NCBI GenBank assembly: GCA_021205185.1
Contig: JAJPYB010000010.1
Location: 1 to 64,000, forward strand
Direction of reading: 5' to 3'
DNA length: 64,000 bases
Source of the DNA: Ruminococcus sp.
GTDB taxonomy: Bacteria; Bacillota; Clostridia; Oscillospirales; Ruminococcaceae
Part shown: piece by piece, positions 8,670 through 15,270 of the stretch
Position numbering within the stretch: the stretch's first letter is position 1
Layout of the letters: each line of letters begins with the position of its first letter
Notes under the pieces: model-generated
What the model saw: the letters and a program-made list of their open reading frames with translations, nothing else
Databases searched by the model: none
Told to the model about the DNA's origin: nothing
Made by a program: the position numbers and the translations under genes

Positions 8670-9632
8670 ATGATAAAAACGGTAACGCAGGCGTCGCTTG
8701 CGGTAAACGAAAATTTAACTATTAAGAAAAATGTAATCAAAAACGGTAGCGGCAACAAACGTATTTGCGTTGTTACAGGAATACACGGAGATGAGCTTGA
8801 AGGGCAGTATTTTGCTTATCTTCTGGGGAGCTATATAAAAAAGAATATTGACTGCTTTGACGGAACGGTAGAAATTTATCCTGCTCTTAATCCGTTGGGA
8901 GTTGACTCGATAACAAGAGGCATTCCACTATTTGATCTCGATATGAACAGAATCTTTCCGGGTTCAAAGGACGGAACTATGATGGAAACTGTATGCTCGG
9001 CGATAATCGACGATATTACAGGAGCGGATATTTGCCTTGACGTTCATTCGAGCAACATTTATTTAAGGGAGCTTCCTCAGATAAGAATCAGCGTGCCGAC
9101 TGCAAAAACGCTGGTGCCGTTTGCGAAAATGCTGAACGTAGACTTTATATGGGTACACGAGTCGGCTACTGTTCTGGAGTCAACTCTTGCTCACAGCTTA
9201 AATATGAGAGGGACTAAAACGCTTGTTGTTGAAATGGGCGTTGGAATGAGAATTACTAAAGAGTATTGCATTCAGCTTTTTGAGGGCGCTTTGAATCTGA
9301 TGAAGAGCTTAGGAATGTGGAGCGGCGAAACGAAGCCTGTCAGAGAGCCTATAATTTCAGTAAACGGCGCTGTTGGATTTGTAAATTCCCGTGCCGCAGG
9401 AATTTTTGTGCCGACAGCTAATTTTGGAGATCACGTCCACGAGGGCGACCACATAGGAGATGTTTTAAATCCGCTGACAAGCGAGGTTGAAGCGGAAATT
9501 ACCGCTGTTTGTGACGGAATGATTTTTACGCTTCGTGAATACCCGATAGTTTATGGCGGCTCTTTGCTTGCGAGAATACTCAGCGATACGCCCGAGAAGG
9601 AGGTTATAAAGGGAGGCGATCAGCAATGGTAA
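8670..9632 (+). CDS. M14-type zinc deacylase, succinylglutamate desuccinylase/aspartoacylase family
   Basis: This family removes acyl or aminoacyl groups from amino acids and small amides with one zinc ion. The 320-aa protein has the zinc motif GIHGDELEG (HxxE), the substrate-site NRIFPG, and the third ligand in ICLDVHSSN. The C-terminal part (AAGIFVPTANFGDHVHEGDHIGDV) resembles the lipoyl-like beta domain at the end of AstE-like proteins. It is followed by a paralogue with a 7-nt overlap. Placed after an ATP-grasp ligase set, it may hydrolyse that system's product or a blocked precursor. The substrate is not readable from sequence. Confidence 0.85.
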   Translation: MIKTVTQASLAVNENLTIKKNVIKNGSGNKRICVVTGIHGDELEGQYFAYLLGSYIKKNIDCFDGTVEIYPALNPLGVDSITRGIPLFDLDMNRIFPGSKDGTMMETVCSAIIDDITGADICLDVHSSNIYLRELPQIRISVPTAKTLVPFAKMLNVDFIWVHESATVLESTLAHSLNMRGTKTLVVEMGVGMRITKEYCIQLFEGALNLMKSLGMWSGETKPVREPIISVNGAVGFVNSRAAGIFVPTANFGDHVHEGDHIGDVLNPLTSEVEAEITAVCDGMIFTLREYPIVYGGSLLARILSDTPEKEVIKGGDQQW

Positions 9633-10552
9633 AGGAGATAATTTATTCGCTGAAATCGCCTTATCGTGAAAGCCTGGATGTAACTGCATTTAACTTTGGC
9701 GAGGGAAGGAAAAGCGTTGCTGTAGTAGGCGCTTTCAGAGGAAACGAAGTTCAGCAGATGTATGTTTGCTCTCAGCTTATTCAGGAGCTTAAAAAGCTTG
9801 AAGCTAAGGGGGAGATTTCGCCAGACTGCAAAATAACGGTAATCCCCTGCGTCAACTATTATTCTATGAATATTGGCAAGAGATTCTGGACTATGGACAA
9901 CACCGATATAAACAGAATGTTTCCGGGCTACAATCTTGGTGAAACAACTCAGCGTATAGCTGACGGAGTATTTACCTCTCTTCAAGGCTACGAATACGGA
10001 ATACAGCTTGCAAGCTTTTACCAGACAGGAAAATTTCTGCCGCACGTAAAGCTTATGGAAACAGGCTTTACCGACAAGGAGCTTCTAAAGCTTTTTGGTA
10101 TGGAGTTTGGCATTGTGAGAAATCCTCGTCCGTATGATACAACGACGCTCAACTACAATTGGCAGATATGGGGAACTAAAGCCTTTTCTATTTACGCTAA
10201 TGAAACTGATATAATTGACGACAGGTCAGCAAAAATTGCGGTACAGGCTATATTACGCTTTATGTCAAATTTAAAGATTATCAGCAAAAAGGTTCACGCC
10301 GCATATAATACCGAGATAATTTCTGAGTCAAGTATTAAGCAAATACGTTCGAAAACGGGAGGAGTTTTTGTAAGCTGTACTGAGGTTGGAAATACAGTCA
10401 GCGAGGGAGAAACAATCGGTAAGATAATAGATCCGTTTGACGGAGAAACAAAATCGGAAATTAAAGCTGAGTTTTCAGGCATTGTGTATTTTGAATACAA
10501 CAAGCCGCTTATCAACGAAAACACGGTTTGCTTTAAGATTATCAAAGACTAA
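9626..10552 (+). CDS. AstE/aspartoacylase-like paralogue lacking zinc ligands (probable pseudoenzyme)
   Basis: The 308-aa protein aligns with its upstream neighbour over the full length, including NTDINRMFPG and the C-terminal beta domain (TGGVFVSCTEVGNTVSEGETIG). However, the zinc motif GIHGDE is GAFRGNE here (His to Arg), and the LDVHSS segment corresponds to IQLASF (His to Ala). Two of the three zinc ligands are therefore missing and hydrolysis is unlikely. It overlaps the active paralogue by 7 nt, so the two are probably made together and may form a heteromer with a regulatory or substrate-binding subunit. The gene is intact, not decayed. Confidence 0.8.
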   Translation: MVKEIIYSLKSPYRESLDVTAFNFGEGRKSVAVVGAFRGNEVQQMYVCSQLIQELKKLEAKGEISPDCKITVIPCVNYYSMNIGKRFWTMDNTDINRMFPGYNLGETTQRIADGVFTSLQGYEYGIQLASFYQTGKFLPHVKLMETGFTDKELLKLFGMEFGIVRNPRPYDTTTLNYNWQIWGTKAFSIYANETDIIDDRSAKIAVQAILRFMSNLKIISKKVHAAYNTEIISESSIKQIRSKTGGVFVSCTEVGNTVSEGETIGKIIDPFDGETKSEIKAEFSGIVYFEYNKPLINENTVCFKIIKD

Positions 10553-10554
10553 AC

Positions 10555-10590
10555 AAAAGCACCCGAAGTTTTTCACTTCGGGTGCTTTTT
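10555..10590. terminator. Strong bidirectional terminator
   Basis: A perfect 11-bp stem (GCACCCGAAGT / ACTTCGGGTGC) has a five-base loop, with T tracts on both sides. It ends the plus-strand AstE pair and the minus-strand metG-tRNA-Arg transcript. Confidence 0.88.
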
Positions 10591-10666
10591 GGTACGCCTG
10601 ATGCGATTCGAACGCACGGCACATAGCGTCGGAGGCTATTGCTCTATCCAGCTGAGCTACAGGCGC
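10590..10666 (-). tRNA. tRNA-Arg (anticodon CCG)
   Basis: The minus strand folds as a cloverleaf: acceptor GCGCCTG / CAGGCGT, D arm GCTCAGCTGGATAGAGC, anticodon stem ATAGC/GCTAT with loop CTCCGAC (anticodon CCG), and T loop TTCGAAT. The CCA end is encoded. Confidence 0.93.
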
Positions 10667-10670
10667 ATAG

Positions 10671-10697
10671 ATTCCCCTTGTCGTCTGGCAAGGGGAT
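10671..10697 (-). other. Hairpin between metG and tRNA-Arg
   Basis: ATTCCCCTTG and CAAGGGGAT form a stem of about nine pairs between the metG stop and the tRNA. No T tract follows on the minus strand, so it looks like a processing or stabilising hairpin in a metG-tRNA-Arg transcript rather than a terminator. Confidence 0.5.
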
Positions 10698-10701
10698 TTA
10701 G

Positions 10702-12648
10702 TTATCTTATTTTAGAGCCGTTTGGCAGCGATTGATCAGGGAAAATTACGCTCGCCGCACCGTCTGGCGTATCAGCGGCGCAAATCATTCCGTTTGACTC
10801 AACTCCACACAGCTTAACAGGCTTCAGATTTGCGACTATAATAACCTTTTTGCCAACAAGATCCTCAGGCTTATACCACTCGGCAATTCCTGAAACTACC
10901 TGCCTTCCGCCCATTCCGTCGTCAAGCTGTAAGCAAAGAAGCTTTTTCGACTTCTTTACCTTTTCACAGCTTTTAACAAGAGCTACTCTGAGGTCGGATT
11001 TTGCAAAGTCGTCGATGCTGATCTGCTCGCCGACCGGTGCCGGAGTAAAGTCGTCTGCTTGTTCTTCTTTAGCGTTGCTTCCGATGATTTTATTAAGCTC
11101 GTCTATTTCCTTTTCAACGTCGATTCTAGGGAAGATAATTTCTCCTCTGCAAACCTTTACGTTTGTCGGCAGAACTCCCCATTCAGTGGCGTTTTCGTAG
11201 CTTATATCATTGTCGCTCGCTCCAATCTGCTTCCAGATTTTCGGCATTGTCTTTGGCATAAAGCAGCTGAGCAGAGTAGTTGAAATTCTTATCGCTTCCA
11301 AAAGGTTGTACAAAACGCTTGCAAGTCGAGCCTTTTTGGTTTCGTTCTTACCTAAAATCCAAGGCTCAGTTTCATCGATATACTTGTTCGCACGGGAAAT
11401 AACCTTGAAAATTTCAGCCAGAGCGTTGTTAATCTGCGTCTGGTCGATAAACTCGTCAACCTTATCTCTAAGGCTCAAGGCGCAGGAAATAAGCTCATCG
11501 TCGAAGTCGCCCAGCTCACGCTCGGAAGGTATCGTTCCGCCAAAATACTTGTCAACCATAGCGACAGTACGGGAAACGAGATTTCCCAAGCCGTTAGCAA
11601 GGTCGGAATTTATTCTGTTTATCATAATTTCATTTGAGAACGAGCTGTCTGCGCCCAGCGCCATTTCACGGAGAATGTGGTATCTTATAGCGTCAGAGCC
11701 ATAACGCTCGCCCAGAATGAATGGGTCTACAACATTTCCAAGCGATTTTGACATCTTCTGACCGTTAAAGGTAATCCAGCCGTGAACAGCTAAATGCTTT
11801 GGAAGCGGAAGATCTAGCGCCATCAGCATAGCAGGCCAGATAATAGCGTGGAATCGCATAATATCCTTTGCTACCATATGAACGTCCGCTGGCCAGAACT
11901 CGTCAAAATCGTTGTGAGCGTCATTCTGAAAGCCTAACGCTGTGCAGTAATTGAAAAGCGCGTCAACCCAGACGTAAACGACGTGCTTCGGATCAAAGGT
12001 AACAGGGATTCCCCACGTAAACGAGGTTCTTGACACGCACAAATCCTCAAGACCCGGCTTGATAAAGTTGTTTACAAGCTCGGTTGCACGAGATTTTGGC
12101 TGAAGATAATCGGTTTCGGTAAGCAGCTTTTCAATCCTGTCAGCAAACGGAGAAAGCTTAAAGAAGTACGCTTCCTCGCTTGCTTCCTTAACCTCACGAT
12201 GACATTCAGGGCAGCAGCCGTTTTCGTCAAGCTGTGACGAGGTCCAAAAGCTCTCGCAAGGGGTACAATACATTCCCTTATACTCGCCCTTATAAATATA
12301 TCCTCTATCGTAAAGCTCCTTGAAGATTTTCTGAATAGCTTCAACGTGATAGTCGTCGGTGGTTCTTATATAGCGGTCGTAGCTTATATCCATATAGCTC
12401 CAGAGCTTTTTGAAGTTCTTTACAATTTCGTCAACGTATTCCTGAGGTGTAACACCCTGCTCTTTTGCCTTTTCCTCAATCTTTTGACCATGCTCGTCTG
12501 TGCCTGTGAGGAACATGACGGAGTAGCCCTGCATTCGCTTGTACCTCGCTATTGAATCGCACGCTACCGTTGTGTAGCAATGTCCGATATGCGGGTTGCC
12601 CGATGGGTAATAAATAGGCGTGGTGATGTAAAACTTTTTGTTCGTCAT
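10702..12648 (-). CDS. metG: Methionyl-tRNA synthetase
   Basis: The enzyme charges tRNA-Met, including the initiator, with methionine. The 648-aa protein shows the HIGH motif (NPHIGHCY), a zinc knuckle (CTPCESF...CCPECH), the KMSKS loop (NGQKMSKSLGN), the helical anticodon-binding domain, and a C-terminal Trbp111/EMAP-like tRNA-binding domain (FAKSDLRVALVKSCEKV to GMICAA). The track start includes nine extra residues; ATG 12648 has GGAGGAAAAG at ideal spacing. It is probably co-transcribed with tRNA-Arg(CCG). No T-box leader is evident: the promoter lies only about 50 nt upstream of the start. Confidence 0.96.
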   Translation of the reverse strand: MTNKKFYITTPIYYPSGNPHIGHCYTTVACDSIARYKRMQGYSVMFLTGTDEHGQKIEEKAKEQGVTPQEYVDEIVKNFKKLWSYMDISYDRYIRTTDDYHVEAIQKIFKELYDRGYIYKGEYKGMYCTPCESFWTSSQLDENGCCPECHREVKEASEEAYFFKLSPFADRIEKLLTETDYLQPKSRATELVNNFIKPGLEDLCVSRTSFTWGIPVTFDPKHVVYVWVDALFNYCTALGFQNDAHNDFDEFWPADVHMVAKDIMRFHAIIWPAMLMALDLPLPKHLAVHGWITFNGQKMSKSLGNVVDPFILGERYGSDAIRYHILREMALGADSSFSNEIMINRINSDLANGLGNLVSRTVAMVDKYFGGTIPSERELGDFDDELISCALSLRDKVDEFIDQTQINNALAEIFKVISRANKYIDETEPWILGKNETKKARLASVLYNLLEAIRISTTLLSCFMPKTMPKIWKQIGASDNDISYENATEWGVLPTNVKVCRGEIIFPRIDVEKEIDELNKIIGSNAKEEQADDFTPAPVGEQISIDDFAKSDLRVALVKSCEKVKKSKKLLCLQLDDGMGGRQVVSGIAEWYKPEDLVGKKVIIVANLKPVKLCGVESNGMICAADTPDGAASVIFPDQSLPNGSKIR

Positions 12649-12699
12649 ATCTTTTCCTCCTTGAATTATTGACAAGCTCTGCCTGCCGTGAATAAGTAT

Positions 12700-12728
12700 A
12701 GTATATCACCAAATGTAAAATTATTCAA
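12700..12728 (-). promoter_or_regulatory. metG promoter
   Basis: On the minus strand TTGAAT (12723-12728) and TATACT (12700-12705) are 17 bp apart. The short leader leaves no room for a riboswitch. The rest of 12729-12874 is AT-rich with nothing recognised. Confidence 0.65.
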
Positions 12729-12874
12729 GTCGTAAATTCGGGTTTCGGCGAAATAGTTGTTAGACTGCGTTTTAGAAACTTACAATTACCAAAAATGACA
12801 TCTTTGTTTCTGAAAGTGTATATCGACTGTAAAATTGCACAAAAAGCAAGATTGATATTTGTATATTATTCTAA

Positions 12875-12903
12875 TTGACAGGAAAAAGGCGAAAAAGTAT
12901 AAT
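12875..12903 (+). promoter_or_regulatory. Promoter of the 58-aa protein gene
   Basis: TTGACA and TATAAT, both perfect, are 17 bp apart, about 65 bp before the start codon. Confidence 0.8.
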
Positions 12904-12967
12904 TATATTACTCACCAGAGGGTAAAACCTAAAGAAATATATTTTATTGAGAAAGGAGGATAAGACT

Positions 12968-13144
12968 ATGGATATCAATTACAGAAAGCTAAGACGTGAT
13001 CTTGAGGATTACTACGGCACAGCAGTGTTTAACGCAAGTCCGCTGGCAATGTTTGAAGAGTCAAAAGTTAAAAGAGCGAGCGATCGGGATTTGATTCGTA
13101 TGGCACAGGAAGCCGGATTTGACTTGAACGATTATATGAAATAG
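12968..13144 (+). CDS. Small conserved-looking acidic protein, function unknown
   Basis: The 58-aa protein starts at ATG 12968 behind AAAGGAGGATAAG; the track extends it seven residues to a TTG that would overlap the RBS. Sequence features: MDINYRKLRRDLEDYYGTAVF, a central SPLAMFEESKVKRAS, and DLIRMAQEAGFDLNDYMK. It is predicted to be helical, with no signal peptide or membrane span. The length and the final hydrophobic GFDLNDY resemble small uncharacterised proteins of clostridia. Its perfect promoter and RBS argue it is a real, well-expressed gene. No function can be assigned. Confidence 0.8.
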   Translation: MDINYRKLRRDLEDYYGTAVFNASPLAMFEESKVKRASDRDLIRMAQEAGFDLNDYMK

Positions 13145-13251
13145 GGGGAAGACGGCGTGAAATTTGAATTTTAAACTCCTTATAAACCGTCCGATTCCTT
13201 ATTGCAATTTGGGGAGGAACACCACCTCCTCAAAATTTTTCCAAAAAAGTG

Positions 13252-13280
13252 TTGACAAAACAAAAAACTTGCTGTATAAT
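13252..13280 (+). promoter_or_regulatory. Promoter of the tRNA cluster
   Basis: TTGACA and TATAAT with a 17-bp spacer lie about 30 bp before tRNA-Val. Just upstream, GGGGAGG...CCTCCTC can form a short hairpin that may end the preceding small gene. Confidence 0.85.
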
Positions 13281-13310
13281 AATCAAGTCACTTTAAGAGT
13301 GATTATGCGT

Positions 13311-13386
13311 GGGAGCATAGCTCAGCTGGGAGAGCATCTGCCTTACAAGCAGAGGGTCACAGGTTCGAGCCCTGTTGTTCCCACCA
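13311..13386 (+). tRNA. tRNA-Val (anticodon TAC)
   Basis: Acceptor GGGAGCA / TGTTCCC, anticodon stem TCTGC/GCAGA with loop CTTACAA (anticodon TAC), T loop TTCGAGC, and encoded CCA. First tRNA of a four-gene cluster. Confidence 0.95.
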
Positions 13387-13393
13387 TATTTTT

Positions 13394-13470
13394 GGCCTGG
13401 TAGTTCAGTTGGTTAGAACGCTAGCCTGTCACGCTAGAGGTCGTGGGTTCGACTCCCATCCAGGTCGCCA
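13394..13470 (+). tRNA. tRNA-Asp (anticodon GTC)
   Basis: Acceptor GGCCTGG / CCAGGTC, anticodon loop CTGTCAC in the stem CTAGC/GCTAG, T loop TTCGACT, CCA encoded. Seven nt after tRNA-Val. Confidence 0.95.
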
Positions 13471-13474
13471 TAAT

Positions 13475-13550
13475 GCGGGCATAGCTCATCCGGTAGAGCG
13501 CCACCTTGCCAAGGTGGAGGTAGCGAGTTCGAGCCTCGTTGCCCGCTCCA
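13475..13550 (+). tRNA. tRNA-Gly (anticodon GCC)
   Basis: Acceptor GCGGGCA / TGCCCGC, anticodon stem CCACC/GGTGG with loop TTGCCAA (anticodon GCC), T loop TTCGAGC, CCA encoded. Confidence 0.95.
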
Positions 13551-13572
13551 TTTTTGAAAGGATGAATTTTTT

Positions 13573-13648
13573 GCCTCTGTAGCTCAGTCGGTAGAGCAGG
13601 GGACTGAAAATCCCCGTGTCGATGGTTCGATTCCGTCCGGAGGCACCA
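13573..13648 (+). tRNA. tRNA-Phe (anticodon GAA)
   Basis: Acceptor GCCTCTG / CGGAGGC, anticodon stem GGGGA/TCCCC with loop CTGAAAA (anticodon GAA), T loop TTCGATT, CCA encoded. Last tRNA of the cluster. Confidence 0.95.
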
Positions 13649-13656
13649 AGAATTGA

Positions 13657-13685
13657 GTCACGCAATAGCGTGGCTTTTTTCTTTT
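13657..13685 (+). terminator. Terminator of the tRNA cluster
   Basis: GTCACGC / GCGTGGC stem with an AATA loop, followed by TTTTTT. Confidence 0.85.
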
Positions 13686-13699
13686 TAAAGCGGTGTCAC

Positions 13700-13728
13700 T
13701 TGTATATTTTCAGAGAGTGTTGTATAAT
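13700..13728 (+). promoter_or_regulatory. Promoter of malQ-glgP
   Basis: TTGTAT and TATAAT are 17 bp apart, about 35 bp before the malQ start. The -35 is imperfect. Confidence 0.6.
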
Positions 13729-13764
13729 TAGTAGAGCTTGAATTTCAATATAGGAGGAGTTTTT

Positions 13765-15252
13765 ATGAGAGCCAGCGGAATTTTAATGCATATATCCTCT
13801 TTGCCGGGCGAATACGGAATAGGAAAGCTCGGACGGGAAGCGTATAAGTTCGTTGATTTTTTAGTTTCGGCGAAGCAGAGCTACTGGCAGGTGCTTCCTG
13901 TAAGTCCGACAAGCTATGGCGATTCGCCCTATCAAAGCTTTTCGGTGTTTGCAGGTAACCCGTATTTTATAGATTTTGAAACGCTTGAAGGACAGGGGCT
14001 TTTAAAGAAAACCGATTATGAGGGTATCTGCTGGGGCGAGCTTCAGACGGAGGTCGATTATTCAGCAATTTACCAGAACGTGTTTGTCGTTCTGAGAAAG
14101 GCTTATAATCGCTTTAAAAAGACAGACAGCAAAGCGTTCGACAGATTTTTGAGAAAAAACAAGTGGACTTACGATTACGGACTTTTTATGGCGCTTAAAT
14201 TTGCTCATGACGGTAAAGCATGGTACGAGTGGGAGGACGACCTTCGCCTTTGCAGGAAAGCAGCTCTCGATAGCGCAAAGGAGAAATACGCCGACGAGAT
14301 TTCATTCTGGCAGTTTTTACAGTTTGAATACTACGAGCAATGGGGAACGCTGAAAAAGTATGCTAATAAAAAGGGCGTGAAGATTATCGGAGATATCCCG
14401 ATTTACGTGGCGCTTGACAGCGTTGACGTCTGGAGAAATCCGAAGTATTTTCTGCTTGATAAGAATAAACAGCCGATTGACGTTGCAGGCTGTCCGCCTG
14501 ATTACTTTTCACCATTAGGTCAGCTCTGGGGAAACCCTCTGTATCGCTGGGATGTAATGGAAAGCGACGGTTTTAAGTGGTGGATTGCAAGAATCAAATT
14601 CGCAACGAGCATTTACGATACAGTCAGGATCGACCATTTCAGAGGCTTTGACAGCTACTATGCTATTCCGTTTGGAAACAAGGACGCAACAATAGGCGAG
14701 TGGAGAAAGGGAGTAGGCATAAAGCTCTTTAAAGCGGTTAAAGAAAAGCTCGGCGACATTGATATAATAGCTGAGGATTTAGGCTTTATAACAAAAAGCG
14801 TAGAGTCGCTTTTGAAAAAAAGCGGCTATCCGGGAATGAAGGTGCTTGAATTTGCCTTCGACCACGAGGGCAAGAGCGTTTATCTTCCGCACAATTTTAA
14901 AGATAAAAACTGCGTTGTTTATACGGGAACCCACGATAACGAAACAATCGTCGGCTGGGTCAGGAGTCAGACGAAGGCGGACCTTGATTTTTGCAAGAGG
15001 TATTTAGGAGTCAAGCGAAACAAGGATATACCCTGGGCGATGATACGACTTGCCTGGAGCTCGATAAGCGATACTGCAATCGCTCAGATGCAGGACTTTT
15101 TAGAGCTTGATAACACAGCGAGAATGAATACTCCGTCAACTGTTGGAGATAATTGGAAGTGGCGAATGGAAGAGGGCAGCTTGTCAGAGCTCCTTGCTCA
15201 AAAAATCGCACAGCTTACCATTACCTTTGACAGAAACCGATATGACGATTGA
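13765..15252 (+). CDS. malQ: 4-alpha-glucanotransferase (amylomaltase, GH77)
   Basis: The enzyme transfers alpha-1,4-glucan chains between maltodextrins in the cytoplasm, releasing glucose and lengthening chains for phosphorylase. The 495-aa protein shows RASGILMHISSLPGEYGIG at the N-terminus, the conserved SPTSYGDSPYQS acceptor region, the nucleophile Asp in TVRIDHFRGF, the acid Glu in IIAEDLGFIT, and the third acid in YTGTHDNETIVGW. The track start is nine residues too long; ATG 13765 follows AGGAGG. glgP follows after 18 nt, so the two form an operon for maltodextrin or glycogen breakdown. Confidence in function is high. Confidence 0.96.
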   Translation: MRASGILMHISSLPGEYGIGKLGREAYKFVDFLVSAKQSYWQVLPVSPTSYGDSPYQSFSVFAGNPYFIDFETLEGQGLLKKTDYEGICWGELQTEVDYSAIYQNVFVVLRKAYNRFKKTDSKAFDRFLRKNKWTYDYGLFMALKFAHDGKAWYEWEDDLRLCRKAALDSAKEKYADEISFWQFLQFEYYEQWGTLKKYANKKGVKIIGDIPIYVALDSVDVWRNPKYFLLDKNKQPIDVAGCPPDYFSPLGQLWGNPLYRWDVMESDGFKWWIARIKFATSIYDTVRIDHFRGFDSYYAIPFGNKDATIGEWRKGVGIKLFKAVKEKLGDIDIIAEDLGFITKSVESLLKKSGYPGMKVLEFAFDHEGKSVYLPHNFKDKNCVVYTGTHDNETIVGWVRSQTKADLDFCKRYLGVKRNKDIPWAMIRLAWSSISDTAIAQMQDFLELDNTARMNTPSTVGDNWKWRMEEGSLSELLAQKIAQLTITFDRNRYDD

Positions 15253-15270
15253 CAGAAAGGAAATAAACAA

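Noticed and set aside
12649-12968. Possible T-box leader for metG
   Set aside because: The promoter lies about 50 nt from the metG start, too close for a T-box, and no T-box sequence was found.
13164-13403. 79-aa ORF ending SIAQLGEHLPYKQRVTGSSPVVPT
   Set aside because: It runs through tRNA-Val and is a common false ORF; the upstream part spans the tRNA promoter.
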